DNA of 64,000 bases from Maribacter_C sp947494565 (GTDB taxonomy: Bacteria; Bacteroidota; Bacteroidia; Flavobacteriales; Flavobacteriaceae): positions 558,001-622,000 of the forward strand of contig NZ_JBLFEP010000004.1 in the NCBI RefSeq assembly GCF_047345415.1. The letters run 5' to 3'. Of this stretch, positions 10,014 through 18,944 are shown piece after piece. Below the pieces are notes generated by a model. It was not told where the DNA came from, did not search any database, and saw only the letters and a list, made by a program, of their open reading frames with translations. The position numbers were made by a program, and so were the translations under genes. The stretch's first letter is position 1; each line of letters opens with the position of its first letter.

Positions 10014-10361
10014 ACTATTTTCTAGTAGCTATAACGGCAAATTCTGTGCCTAAGTATTTGGAAATGGAAAGTTCAAGCTTAAGGGCCTTCCTATGTAACG
10101 AGTTGTAGGTGAATCCGACCTCTATTCCCAACCTTTTTGATGTGCCCTTGATGGTCATCGATTCTTCGGTTTTCGATTCGTCTTCCTAATTCCATCTACA
10201 AAAGAAAAAGAATTCGACAAACGGTCATTTGTTATCGAATTGAACTTATTACTTTTATATTAACAAGAAGCTTTAAAGTGGGTTTGGGTTTAAAAGGCTT
10301 GAATGCTGATTTCAAAACGATCATGCCTATACCCCAATCGTACTCATTTAACCGAAATTCA
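10014..10361. other. Divergent intergenic region (TPR operon / ftsE)
   Basis: This is 348 bp between the divergent TPR and ftsE genes. It must hold both promoters. The likely ftsE promoter is an AT-rich stretch at about 10229-10260 with a TTG and a TACTTTTA box (one mismatch to TAnnTTTG). I see no RNA gene or strong repeat here. Confidence 0.4.
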
Positions 10362-11045
10362 ATGTCTGCAACTGTCTTGGAATTAAAGGATGTATCCATT
10401 TTCCAAAAGGAAAATCTGGTTTTAAACGATGTCTGCCTTGAAGTAAAGGAAGGCGAATTCGTTTATCTGATCGGAAAGACCGGAAGCGGCAAAAGTAGTT
10501 TCATGAAAACCCTTTATGGCGATTTACCCCTCAAACAAGGGGAGGGAACGATTGTCGATTTCGACTTGAAGACCCTTAAAGAAAAAGATATTCCCTATTT
10601 GAGAAGAAAGCTCGGTATCGTATTTCAAGATTTCAAACTGCTTCCCGACCGAACTATTCAAAAAAATCTTCAATTTGTGCTTAAGGCTACCGGGTGGAAA
10701 GAGCAGTCAAAGATGGACGAGCAAATTGCCGATGTTTTGGATAAAGTCGGTATGAAGACCAAGGGCTTTAAATTTCCCCATGAACTTTCCGGTGGCGAAC
10801 AGCAGCGCATTGCCATCGCCCGAGCCCTTTTGAACGACCCCGAACTCATACTCGCAGATGAGCCCACCGGAAATCTAGACCCACAGACGTCGGTAGAGGT
10901 GATGAAAGTACTACAGGACATCAATAAGTCAGGACGTACCATTCTAATGGCCACACATGATTATGCGCTTATTTTGAAATACCCTTCGAAGACCTTGAAA
11001 TGCGATGGGAATAAAGTTTTTGAGGTTGTCCAACGCGCCGTCTGA
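10362..11045 (+). CDS. ftsE: Cell-division ABC-type ATPase FtsE
   Basis: The 227-residue ABC ATPase has Walker A GKTGSGKSS, Q-loop VFQDFKLLPDRT, signature LSGGEQQR, Walker B ELILADEPTGNLDPQTS and a switch His in MATHDY. The Q-loop region and the length match FtsE, which with FtsX links Z-ring assembly to peptidoglycan hydrolase activation at the inner membrane. I chose the Met at 10362 (MSATVLELKDVS) because FtsE homologues begin just before the first strand. In-frame ATGs at 10278 and 10323 would add an unconserved tail. ftsX is not next to it here. Confidence 0.9.
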   Translation: MSATVLELKDVSIFQKENLVLNDVCLEVKEGEFVYLIGKTGSGKSSFMKTLYGDLPLKQGEGTIVDFDLKTLKEKDIPYLRRKLGIVFQDFKLLPDRTIQKNLQFVLKATGWKEQSKMDEQIADVLDKVGMKTKGFKFPHELSGGEQQRIAIARALLNDPELILADEPTGNLDPQTSVEVMKVLQDINKSGRTILMATHDYALILKYPSKTLKCDGNKVFEVVQRAV

Positions 11046-11160
11046 CCCCTTTTTTGCTTTCATAGGTTAGAAAAGTGCAAGCAATTCCCTTTTTACAAAA
11101 TATAGTGTAACAAAAGAACTTCCTTCTAATCTCTATTGAGTCATCTCAAACGGGATACTC

Positions 11161-12282
11161 ATGAAAAATTCAAACCCAATAGTCATACTACTGCTTCTTT
11201 TGACAGCTATGTCGCCATTACGAGGGCAACTATCCGAAGCAATAGAAAGTGAACTCATCTTGTTGACCGATGAGTATGTAAAGATAAATCCCGAGGCTAG
11301 CGGTGCGATATTGGCCATCTATAGAAAAGATTCTTTACCTTGGACATACAGCAGTGGCTATAAAAGCATAAAAAAGGAGATCTCTCTTCAAGGAAATGAA
11401 CGCTTTATTGCCGCCAGCATCACCAAAACCTTTGTCGCGGTCTGCATGCTACAACTTGAGGAAGAAGGTCTTTTATCGCTTGAGGACAAGGTATTCAACT
11501 ACCTTGACGAGTCCATACTGAAACAACTCACTTTGTTCAAAGGCAAAAGTTATGAAAAGCAACTGACCATTCGTCATCTCTTACAGCATACGAGCGGAAT
11601 TGAAGATTACCTAGATAACGGCAAGGTTCATCTACATGCCTATCAGAATGAACCCAATCGCCAATATACTTTACAAGACCGTATAGCCATTGCGCTCAAG
11701 GTCGGGTCGGCGAGCACTAAATTAGGTACGTACCACTATTCGAATACGAATTATATTCTTTTAGGGCTTATTGCGCAAAAAGTAACCGGAGAGGACATTG
11801 CCACCATTTTAGATAAACGAATCATTCAGCCCTTGCACTTGTCGAACACCGCGTTACGGTCTTCCAAGAACGTGTTGCCCAGCATGCTGAAAGGGTATTA
11901 TACAGATTGGGACCTCACGGCATTCACCTTACACTTCAACCAAAATAATCCGGCAGGTGGCATACTCACTTCAGTTCACGACTTATTGGTTTTCGGTGAT
12001 GCCGTATTCAGCGGGTCTTTATTTAAATCGACCACCACCTTAGAAAAAATGTTGGATTTCAAAAAAGGTTACGGTCTGGGTGCAATGCTTTTCGGGAAAT
12101 CAAAGAAAACGGGAAAAATAGTAGGACATAGCGGTTTTGATCCCGGATATACCTGTTATTTACTCTATCTTGAGAAGCTCAAAACGACCGTCGTCACTGT
12201 GATCAACCAATCAGAGCTCAAAGTAGTCATGCCCGCGTTCTTGGCGGTAAAAACCGTGGCACAACTGAAGGCCCATAACTAA
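11161..12282 (+). CDS. Class C beta-lactamase-like serine hydrolase
   Basis: This 373-residue exported protein has a signal peptide to about residue 22 (SPLRGQ). The penicillin-binding/beta-lactamase fold motifs are present in order: SxxK as SITK (nucleophile Ser near residue 87), YxN as YSN in YHYSNTNYILLG (near 197), and an HSG replacing KTG in GHSGFDPGY. The HxG form is typical of D-aminopeptidase, esterase and related family members rather than true lactamases. The substrate is therefore unknown, and a resistance role should not be assumed. It stands alone between ftsE and a sulfatase on the same strand. Confidence 0.85.
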   Translation: MKNSNPIVILLLLLTAMSPLRGQLSEAIESELILLTDEYVKINPEASGAILAIYRKDSLPWTYSSGYKSIKKEISLQGNERFIAASITKTFVAVCMLQLEEEGLLSLEDKVFNYLDESILKQLTLFKGKSYEKQLTIRHLLQHTSGIEDYLDNGKVHLHAYQNEPNRQYTLQDRIAIALKVGSASTKLGTYHYSNTNYILLGLIAQKVTGEDIATILDKRIIQPLHLSNTALRSSKNVLPSMLKGYYTDWDLTAFTLHFNQNNPAGGILTSVHDLLVFGDAVFSGSLFKSTTTLEKMLDFKKGYGLGAMLFGKSKKTGKIVGHSGFDPGYTCYLLYLEKLKTTVVTVINQSELKVVMPAFLAVKTVAQLKAHN

Positions 12283-12376
12283 TTCCTGCTATTGTTCGCC
12301 GAATCATCCCATTCACGGCATACGGATATCACTCACTTTTGAGTATCTTGAAAGTCGAATAGACTCTACCCGTGAT

Positions 12377-13858
12377 ATGTCCAATACTCTGTTTGTCCTC
12401 CTCTGTTTTTTTCTTATTTTACTTCATCCTACTATTGGGATGGGTCAGCAATCGAAACAACCGCCCAACGTAGTATTCATTGCCGTTGATGATTTAAGAA
12501 ATGAATTGGGCGCCTATGGCAGTGCGGTAAAATCACCATATATGGATGCCATTGCCTCAGAAGGAAACTTATTTACCCATCACTACGTGCAAGTACCTAC
12601 TTGTGGCGCATCACGACATGCACTACTTACCGGTTATCGGCCTTGGAAACCGTTACATCTGAGCAATCAAGCCATTGAAAAAGAGCTATCCGACAAGTCA
12701 GAAGGTACAACTCCCGAAACTTTTATACACCGTTTCAAACAAGCAGGATATCACACTGTTGGTATTGGAAAAATCAGTCATTCCGCAGACGGATTCGTAT
12801 ACGGGTATGAAGAGGAGCCTTCAGAGCGAAGGGAACTGCCCCATAGTTGGAGTGAGCTGGTCTTTGATCCCGGAAAATGGAAAACGGGCTGGAATGCCTT
12901 CTTTGCTTATGCCAATGGTGAAAATAGGCAAAGCCTGAAAAAACAAGTAAAGCCATACGAGAAAGGAAGCGTGGAAGACGAAGGATATCCCGACGGATTG
13001 ACCACCGAATTGGCGCTTTTAAAGTTACGGGAGCTCCAACAACAGCATAAACCCTTTTTCATAGGAGTCGGTTTTTTCAAACCCCACCTCCCCTTCAATG
13101 CCCCAAAAAAATATTGGGACCTCTATGACCGAGACAGTATCCTACTTTCGGCCAACCCAGAACTTCCTGAAGCTATAAATGCCAAGAGTTTACATGAAAG
13201 TGGGGAGTTCAACCAATATGCCCTTGGTGAGGAAAAAGCAGGGTTGCAGGAACCGGTCTCCGAGGGCTATGCCAGAAAACTAAAACATGCATACTTCGCC
13301 TCCATAAGTTATATTGACGCCCAAATCGGTAGAATTCAGGAAGAACTGAACACTTTAGGGCTCGCGGAAAATACGATTATCGTTATTTGGGGAGACCATG
13401 GTTGGCATTTAGGTGATCAGCGGGTTTGGGGCAAGCACACCTTATTTGAAAGTGCGCTTAAAAGCACCTTGATCATTAAGTCCCCTTTTGAAAGACATCA
13501 GGGCAAAAAGGTTACGGCCGTGGCAGAAACAGTAGATATTTATCCGACCTTGATGGAATTATGCGATATCGAAATAGGCCATGCTATTGATGGACAATCG
13601 TTGGTCGGGTCCATGGAATCCAACGAATACCAGTCCGAAGAAGTCGCGTACAGCTATTTTAAACAGGGTATTAGCATGCGGACCGATCGATACCGACTAA
13701 CGCAGTACTTCAGGGAAGAAGAGCCGACAATTGAACTATATGACTACCGAAGTGATCCCTACGAAACTAAAAATAGGGCTATGGAAAGTCCCGAAGTACT
13801 CGAACGCTTACTTCCAATATTAAAAAAAGGCAATACCGGCTTATACGATGTGCGTTAA
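12377..13858 (+). CDS. Sulfatase, iduronate-2-sulfatase-like
   Basis: This 493-residue type I sulfatase has a signal peptide. The N-terminal metal site reads NVVFIAVDDLRNELGAYG (Asp-Asp ligands). The formylglycine motif is CGASR within VPTCGASRHALLTGYRP, i.e. C-x-A-S-R instead of the more common CxPSR. A central PFFIGVGFFKPHLPF and the C-terminal IVIWGDHGWHLGDQRVWGKHTL supply the remaining metal and sulfate ligands. The DDLR..LG start and CGASR form are characteristic of the iduronate-2-sulfatase group. It probably desulfates algal or animal polysaccharides in the periplasm. It needs an anaerobic- or FGE-type maturase, which is not in this window. Confidence 0.9.
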   Translation: MSNTLFVLLCFFLILLHPTIGMGQQSKQPPNVVFIAVDDLRNELGAYGSAVKSPYMDAIASEGNLFTHHYVQVPTCGASRHALLTGYRPWKPLHLSNQAIEKELSDKSEGTTPETFIHRFKQAGYHTVGIGKISHSADGFVYGYEEEPSERRELPHSWSELVFDPGKWKTGWNAFFAYANGENRQSLKKQVKPYEKGSVEDEGYPDGLTTELALLKLRELQQQHKPFFIGVGFFKPHLPFNAPKKYWDLYDRDSILLSANPELPEAINAKSLHESGEFNQYALGEEKAGLQEPVSEGYARKLKHAYFASISYIDAQIGRIQEELNTLGLAENTIIVIWGDHGWHLGDQRVWGKHTLFESALKSTLIIKSPFERHQGKKVTAVAETVDIYPTLMELCDIEIGHAIDGQSLVGSMESNEYQSEEVAYSYFKQGISMRTDRYRLTQYFREEEPTIELYDYRSDPYETKNRAMESPEVLERLLPILKKGNTGLYDVR

Positions 13859-13891
13859 AAAACGCATGAAAGCACTGCCAAAAGTTTTTGT

Positions 13892-13899
13892 TACTTTTG
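13892..13899 (+). promoter_or_regulatory. -7 box of the glucokinase gene
   Basis: TACTTTTG matches the Bacteroidota -7 consensus TAnnTTTG and lies 22 bp before the ATG at 13922. A -33 TTG at the usual distance is not evident. Confidence 0.5.
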
Positions 13900-13921
13900 C
13901 GCGCAAAGCTATTAACCAACC

Positions 13922-14671
13922 ATGGACGTACTAGGAATAGATATTGGAGGCTCGGGAATGAAGGGAGCCTTAGTAAATTCAATCACAGGCGAGATGTTGA
14001 CCAAACGTCATCGCATTCCAACACCTGAAGGAAGAAAACCCAAAGATATGGCGAAGGTGGTCGCCCAGATCGTAGCACATTTTGATCATAAAGGTCCTGT
14101 CGGTGTCGGGTTTCCGACCGTAATCAAGCACGGGATCTGCAAATCACCAGGCAACCTGCACAAAAAATGGCTAGGGGTCAATGTCAAGGAGCTCTTTAGC
14201 GAGGCGACCGGTTTACCTGTCACAGTTGTCAACGATGCCGATGCGGCTGGCTATGCCACCATGAATTATGGTATCGGCAAAGGCAAACAAGGACTGGTCG
14301 TAATGATCACTATTGGCACTGGCCTAGGTAGTGGGGCCTTTTTTGACGGTGAACTGATTCCGAATTTCGAACTAGGGCAAATTCCCTATAAGAAGTACAA
14401 AAAAATAGAGCTATGGGCCGCTGATTCGGCAAAAACCAGAGATGGCCTTACCTATAAGCAGTGGGGAAAACGTTTTGATAAATTTTTGAGGTATGTTGAA
14501 CTCATTATCGCGCCAGACCTTATTATTTTAGGGGGTGGGGCTTCTAAGGATTTTGATGAATACAAAGACTGTATTACCATTGAAACGCCTGTGATTCCTG
14601 CCGAACTTAGAAATCAAGCGGGTATCGTGGGTGCGGCGGCGGCAGCATTACATCAGGCCCCAAGGGATTAA
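13922..14671 (+). CDS. ppgK: ROK-family polyphosphate--glucose phosphotransferase
   Basis: This 249-residue kinase of the ASKHA/ROK fold is the length of strictly polyphosphate-dependent glucokinases. The N-terminal phosphate loop is LGIDIGGSGMKGALV. The catalytic Asp lies in VVNDADAAGYA (around residue 105). The second phosphate loop is ITIGTGLGSG, and the C-terminal LIILGGGASKDFD closes the site. The short polyP-type N-loop GGSGMKG and the absence of a HTH domain separate it from ROK repressors. It should make glucose-6-phosphate from cytosolic glucose. The stop overlaps the stop of the convergent gene by 3 bp (shared TTAA). Confidence 0.85.
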   Translation: MDVLGIDIGGSGMKGALVNSITGEMLTKRHRIPTPEGRKPKDMAKVVAQIVAHFDHKGPVGVGFPTVIKHGICKSPGNLHKKWLGVNVKELFSEATGLPVTVVNDADAAGYATMNYGIGKGKQGLVVMITIGTGLGSGAFFDGELIPNFELGQIPYKKYKKIELWAADSAKTRDGLTYKQWGKRFDKFLRYVELIIAPDLIILGGGASKDFDEYKDCITIETPVIPAELRNQAGIVGAAAAALHQAPRD

Positions 14672-15078
14672 GACGCTCCTTCAAATCGGAATAATTGATT
14701 TTCGGCGATTAAGATTTTTATCTGATTTGCCCTGGTGATTTCCCATCTTAACCCTTCCTTTTCCAAAACGGTAGCCCAATGTTCGTATCGTTCCAACTTT
14801 AGCATCGTACTATCGGTTTTGAGTACCCTCCAAAAAGGAACAAGGGTATCCGCTTTCGATAATCTTTTTAAGTGATTCACCGTTCGCATAGGACAAGTGA
14901 CATTTGTTCCATACCTATTGGCCAATTCCTTAGTCAGGGTATCGAGTGTCGCAACACTACCTCTGGGAATCAAATCTACCAACTCTTCTACCATCGACAG
15001 CTCTGGATGCAACATATTGCCACTGCCGTAGTATTTTTCCATTTTTTCCGGTATCTGGATTATTTTAGGTGCTTTCAT
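14668..15078 (-). CDS. MGMT-like (alkyltransferase-like) small protein
   Basis: The protein has 136 residues. The segment LVDLIPRGSVATLDTLTKELANRYG resembles the start of the MGMT winged-helix DNA-binding domain (IPxGxVxTY..IA), and VPFWRVLKTD resembles the WHRVV/WWRVI strand of alkyltransferase-like proteins. The PCHRV catalytic cysteine is absent (PFWRV), so if the assignment is right it would bind but not repair DNA. The similarity is by eye and partial. It is the last gene of a three-gene unit after the sigma factor and a membrane protein, and overlaps the latter by 4 bp (ATGA). Confidence 0.5.
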   Translation of the reverse strand: MKAPKIIQIPEKMEKYYGSGNMLHPELSMVEELVDLIPRGSVATLDTLTKELANRYGTNVTCPMRTVNHLKRLSKADTLVPFWRVLKTDSTMLKLERYEHWATVLEKEGLRWEITRANQIKILIAENQLFRFEGAS

Positions 15079-15515
15079 AAGGTTTGGTGGAGTATGGGCT
15101 TTTGGTACAATTTCGAAGCTATATAGGTTGTAATGAATAATTCAAACCAGCTTAACGGAAGTACAACCCATAGTATGCTCCAGTCGGCCAAGCCCATATT
15201 CGCAGTACCTACCCAATAGAGCACAAAAAAGAAGCCCCATGACACGGTCGCCGAACGAAAAATCGTTCCGGTGGTATGACCAAAAATCTGAGCAAACATC
15301 CAAAACAAAAAAACGGTTAGGGCCGTTAGTAGTAGTCCCCAACAAAACCATATCACCAAAATGACCGTCGTAGTTTCCGGAATAGGGGCTGCATTTGATT
15401 TCATAATAGGTACTACTACTAACAGATACCGTAAGGTCTCTGAAATTTGCACCCAAACTGTTGCAATCAAGGTAATAACAACAAAAGTGTTGCGATCAAA
15501 TTTTCGTGGTTTCAT
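15075..15515 (-). CDS. Four-TM membrane protein in sigma-factor operon
   Basis: The 146-residue hydrophobic protein has four predicted helices (about residues 12-34, 48-72, 85-103 and 110-133) and a short basic N-terminus. I do not recognise the family. It starts 1 bp after the sigma-factor stop and overlaps the next gene's ATG by 4 bp, so the three are translationally linked. The position downstream of an ECF-like sigma factor might suggest an anti-sigma or sensor function, but it has no soluble anti-sigma domain. Confidence 0.65.
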   Translation of the reverse strand: MKPRKFDRNTFVVITLIATVWVQISETLRYLLVVVPIMKSNAAPIPETTTVILVIWFCWGLLLTALTVFLFWMFAQIFGHTTGTIFRSATVSWGFFFVLYWVGTANMGLADWSILWVVLPLSWFELFITTYIASKLYQKPILHQTL

Positions 15516-15516
15516 C

Positions 15517-16323
15517 TTATAAGCAATTAATCGTTTCCTTCATCTTTTGTACAACCCCTTCTGGAGCGGCATATTGAGGAGTAGACCGAAAAATAGCGGC
15601 CGATTTCTCAAGCTTTGTAATGGTTTCTATAAGCGCGATACTTCGTTCCTTCTGTTTTGCAAAGCGTAAGGCTCTGGGGTCAATGTTCTTTTGGTCAATT
15701 AAAAAGTCAATTTTTTTTGCACATCGACATGGGTTTTTGGAGTTCGCCAATCCGCATTTGGCGGCCAAGAAGTTTCGGAGTTTGGTCTTGGAGCGCGAAA
15801 GCTGTTTTCTATAATTCTCTGGGCGAATCCCTAATATCTGTGCCCCTTCCGTACTATTGAAGTCAAGAATGACACTCAAAATGTAAACCATTCGATTTGT
15901 CTCGTTCAGACATAACAGCATTCCGTGGGTACAACTGACCTTTACCTCTTCTTCGAGTAATACTTGTTCTCCCTTGTTCTTCGTATATTCAATTGTAGTC
16001 GACTGACCCGTATCTATGAGCACTCCATAGGCATCGAAACTCATACTGAATTCTTTACTTTTTTTACCCTTCTCGGTAAGTAGGTAATTAGTGGCGACGC
16101 GATAGACCCATGTTCGAAATTGACTATCACCTTTAAAAGTACCCAGGTGGGTCACGATTTTTACCAATATCTCTTGGGTAGCATCTTCTGCATCTAGTGG
16201 GTAAAGTAGCATTCTAAGCGACAGATTGTAAACCAGGTCTTTGATTTCAACAATAAGCTGCGTCAAAGACTTTGGGTCTCCATTTTTAGCTTGTTCTACT
16301 AATATTTCCAACGATTCTTTCAT
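15517..16323 (-). CDS. ECF-type RNA polymerase sigma factor with C-terminal extension
   Basis: The 268-residue protein has an ECF region 2 in residues 20-85 (YPLDAEDATQEILVKIVTHLGTFKGDSQFRTWVYRVATNYLL split across two motifs: DAEDATQEI and FRTWVYRVATN). Region 4 occupies about residues 135-190 (LDFNSTEGAQILGIRPENYRKQLSRSK). An additional ~75-residue tail contains a cysteine cluster, CGLANSKNPCRCAKK. Standard ECF factors are ~170-200 residues, so the spacer and tail are extra. The Cys cluster could bind metal or act as a redox switch (inference). It lies upstream of, and abuts, the membrane-protein gene. Confidence 0.85.
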   Translation of the reverse strand: MKESLEILVEQAKNGDPKSLTQLIVEIKDLVYNLSLRMLLYPLDAEDATQEILVKIVTHLGTFKGDSQFRTWVYRVATNYLLTEKGKKSKEFSMSFDAYGVLIDTGQSTTIEYTKNKGEQVLLEEEVKVSCTHGMLLCLNETNRMVYILSVILDFNSTEGAQILGIRPENYRKQLSRSKTKLRNFLAAKCGLANSKNPCRCAKKIDFLIDQKNIDPRALRFAKQKERSIALIETITKLEKSAAIFRSTPQYAAPEGVVQKMKETINCL

Positions 16324-16376
16324 GGTCTTTATAAATTAGACCATAAAAAGATAACAAGTGTGACAAGAAGTAAAAA

Positions 16377-16408
16377 ATAAACCCTCAAGCTTTCACTTGA
16401 GGGTTTAT
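16377..16408 (-). terminator. Rho-independent terminator of typA
   Basis: A perfect 13-bp stem (ATAAACCCTCAAG / CTTGAGGGTTTAT) has the 6-nt loop CTTTCA. It is followed on the minus strand by a run of T (complement of the A-tract at 16371-16377). It lies 25 bp beyond the typA stop and before the sigma factor start. Confidence 0.85.
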
Positions 16409-16433
16409 TGTATTTGTACACCTTAGTTCGTAT

Positions 16434-18233
16434 CTAGGCAATTTTGTTTCGCTTACGATCGACTTCAGTCAAGTAAATCTTCCGCAGTCTCAAGTGTTTT
16501 GGGGTCACTTCAACATATTCGTCTTTTTGAATATATTCCAAGGCCTCTTCCAACGAAAACTTGATGGCCGGAACTATTTTAGCTTTATCATCAGCTCCAG
16601 AAGAACGTACATTCGACAACTTTTTTGTCTTTGTAATATTGATGGTCATATCATCGCCTCTTGAATTTTCGCCGATGACCTGACCTTCATAGATATCCTC
16701 TCCCGGATCTACAAAAAACTTACCTCTATCTTGTAACTTATCGATTGAGTAAGGAATGGCCTTCCCCTTTTCCATTGATACCAAAGAACCGTTTTGTCGC
16801 TGGGGTATCTCTCCTTTCATAGGCTGATATTCCAAGAAACGGTGTGCCATGATCGCCTCACCTGCCGTAGCTGTCAACAATTGATTACGAAGACCGATGA
16901 TACCACGAGATGGAATCAAAAACTCACAGACCATACGTTCGCCTTTAGCTTCCATACTGGTCATCTCTCCCTTTCGTATCGATACCATTTCTACAGCCCT
17001 ACCCGAAACTTCTTCAGGCAAATCAATGGTCAGTGACTCTACTGGCTCACATTTGACACCATCTATTTCCTTGATGATGACCTGAGGTTGTCCTATTTGC
17101 AATTCATATCCTTCACGACGCATGGTCTCGATCAATACCGAAAGGTGCAATACCCCTCGGCCAAAAACCAAAAACTTATCGGCACTATCAGTTTCCTGAA
17201 CACGTAAGGCCAAGTTTTTTTCGAGTTCTCGCTCCAAACGTTCCTTAATATGCCTTGAAGTAACGAATTTACCATCTTGACCGAAAAACGGACTGTCATT
17301 AATGGTAAACAACATACTCATCGTAGGCTCGTCAATGGCTATGGTCTTAAGCCCTTCAGGGTTCTCCAAATCAGCAATGGTATCGCCGATGTCAAAACCT
17401 TCCAAACCGATCAATGCACATATGTCACCAGCTTCGACTTCTTGTACTTTCTTTCTTCCCAGGCCTTCAAAAGTAAAGAGTTCCTTAACCTTTGATTTCA
17501 CAATACTTCCGTCGCGTTTGACTAGGGATACCTGCTGGCCTTCCTTTAAGATCCCTCTTTGCAGTCTACCAATGGCTATTCGCCCGGTAAAGGAGGAATA
17601 GTCTAAGGAAGTAATCAACATTTGGGTAGTACCCTCCTGCGGTTCGAAACTAGGTACGTGTTCAATGACCATATCTAAAAGTGGTTCGATAGAATCGGTA
17701 GGTTCTTGCCAATCATCACTCATCCAATTGTGCTTTGCTGACCCGTAAACCGTAGGGAAATCCAATTGCCACTCTTCCGCATCCAATTCGAACATTAAAT
17801 CAAAAACCTTCTCATGAACTTCGTCCGGAGTACAATTTTCCTTGTCTACTTTATTTATGACCACACAGGGTTTTAAACCGAGTTCAATGGCTTTTTGCAA
17901 AACGAACCTGGTTTGTGGCATGGGACCTTCAAAGGCATCTACCAACAAAAGTACACCGTCCGCCATGTTGAGAACACGCTCTACTTCCCCACCGAAATCG
18001 GCGTGACCGGGAGTATCGATGATGTTGATCTTGGTGTCTTTGTAGACTACAGAGACATTCTTAGAAGTAATGGTGATACCACGTTCACGTTCCAGGTCAT
18101 TGTTATCTAAAATCAAATCACCGGTATTCTCATTGTCACGAAATAGTTGACAGTGATACATGATCTTGTCGACCAAGGTGGTTTTCCCATGGTCAACGTG
18201 CGCTATAATGGCAATATTTTTTGTTGTAGACAT
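16434..18233 (-). CDS. typA: Ribosome-associated translational GTPase TypA/BipA
   Basis: This 599-residue elongation-factor-like GTPase is full length for the family. The G motifs are G1 AHVDHGKTT, G2 RERGITI, G3 DTPGHADFGGEVER and G4 NKVDKE. Domains II, III and V follow, and the TypA-specific C-terminal domain ends RLRKIYLTEVDRKR. It binds the 70S ribosome and is linked to stress and ribosome assembly functions in other bacteria. It is monocistronic, with its own -7 box upstream and a strong terminator downstream. Confidence 0.97.
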   Translation of the reverse strand: MSTTKNIAIIAHVDHGKTTLVDKIMYHCQLFRDNENTGDLILDNNDLERERGITITSKNVSVVYKDTKINIIDTPGHADFGGEVERVLNMADGVLLLVDAFEGPMPQTRFVLQKAIELGLKPCVVINKVDKENCTPDEVHEKVFDLMFELDAEEWQLDFPTVYGSAKHNWMSDDWQEPTDSIEPLLDMVIEHVPSFEPQEGTTQMLITSLDYSSFTGRIAIGRLQRGILKEGQQVSLVKRDGSIVKSKVKELFTFEGLGRKKVQEVEAGDICALIGLEGFDIGDTIADLENPEGLKTIAIDEPTMSMLFTINDSPFFGQDGKFVTSRHIKERLERELEKNLALRVQETDSADKFLVFGRGVLHLSVLIETMRREGYELQIGQPQVIIKEIDGVKCEPVESLTIDLPEEVSGRAVEMVSIRKGEMTSMEAKGERMVCEFLIPSRGIIGLRNQLLTATAGEAIMAHRFLEYQPMKGEIPQRQNGSLVSMEKGKAIPYSIDKLQDRGKFFVDPGEDIYEGQVIGENSRGDDMTINITKTKKLSNVRSSGADDKAKIVPAIKFSLEEALEYIQKDEYVEVTPKHLRLRKIYLTEVDRKRNKIA

Positions 18234-18252
18234 ACCTCTTATTTTGAGCGTG

Positions 18253-18260
18253 CAAAGATA
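18253..18260 (-). promoter_or_regulatory. -7 box of typA
   Basis: CAAAGATA on the plus strand reads TATCTTTG on the minus strand, an exact TAnnTTTG match, 20 bp before the typA ATG. Confidence 0.6.
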
Positions 18261-18331
18261 CGGCTAATTATGCCATGTATAGCATAAGCAGAATTAATTT
18301 TACTTTATTGATTTTGAGGAGGTTATTTTTG

Positions 18332-18862
18332 TTACTTTTTGCCGATTACCCAACCAATCCTCGCGGCCAACACCAGACCTATCCCTTCTTCGAAATCATC
18401 TTGAAAGTAAGCAACCCCTCCTTCCAATCGATAGAAGAATCCCTTTCGATATGTTCGTTGGAGCCCGTATACCGGTCCAACGCCTAAAGTGTTCGTGGTA
18501 TTGAGGTCTCCAATCAAGGGACTGCCATGCTGATACCCTATCAAGGCGGCTACATAATTACCCGAGTTTCCGGAGATATTTTTCTTTTTGCGCAACCGCC
18601 GACCCATATTGTAATAGTAGCGATATTGCCCACGTAAAATCGGGTAAATACCGAAATTGGTCTCGCAGTCTGTACATCCCCTGAGTTCAAAACCGGCAAT
18701 AGCCTCAAGGCTTAAGGTCATATTTTTTGAAGTCCCTACCTCGTACAAAATGCTTGGGAGCGGCAGGCCAAATTGCAGTTGCGTTTTTTCCACATTGAGA
18801 TTGGATTGTGCTTGAATGAATAAAACAGAAGTGAAAAAGAGGATGGAAATGTACTTGATCAT
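18332..18862 (-). CDS. Small outer-membrane protein, RYYYN-GNSGNY family (paralogue A)
   Basis: The protein has 176 residues when started at 18862, where the signal peptide MIKYISILFFTSVLFIQAQ begins (an upstream ATG at 18892 adds ten residues before it). It contains a pair of barrel-like strands and a conserved central block: QYRYYYNMGRRLRKKKNISG then NSGNYVAA. It ends VLAARIGWVIG. Two neighbours (18945-19502 and 23983-24576) carry the same block. The family is presumably a small outer-membrane barrel with a basic loop. The function is unknown. Confidence 0.7.
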   Translation of the reverse strand: MIKYISILFFTSVLFIQAQSNLNVEKTQLQFGLPLPSILYEVGTSKNMTLSLEAIAGFELRGCTDCETNFGIYPILRGQYRYYYNMGRRLRKKKNISGNSGNYVAALIGYQHGSPLIGDLNTTNTLGVGPVYGLQRTYRKGFFYRLEGGVAYFQDDFEEGIGLVLAARIGWVIGKK

Positions 18863-18944
18863 CAGGTTGGTATTTTTTACTTCGAGCATCAAACATCAAG
18901 CCAAATACTATCGCCTTCAAAGGAGTATGAACGGATGGAACACC

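Noticed and set aside
11161..12282. Antibiotic-resistance beta-lactamase
   Set aside because: The third motif is HSG rather than KTG, and the sequence fits the broad serine-hydrolase group. Resistance cannot be claimed.
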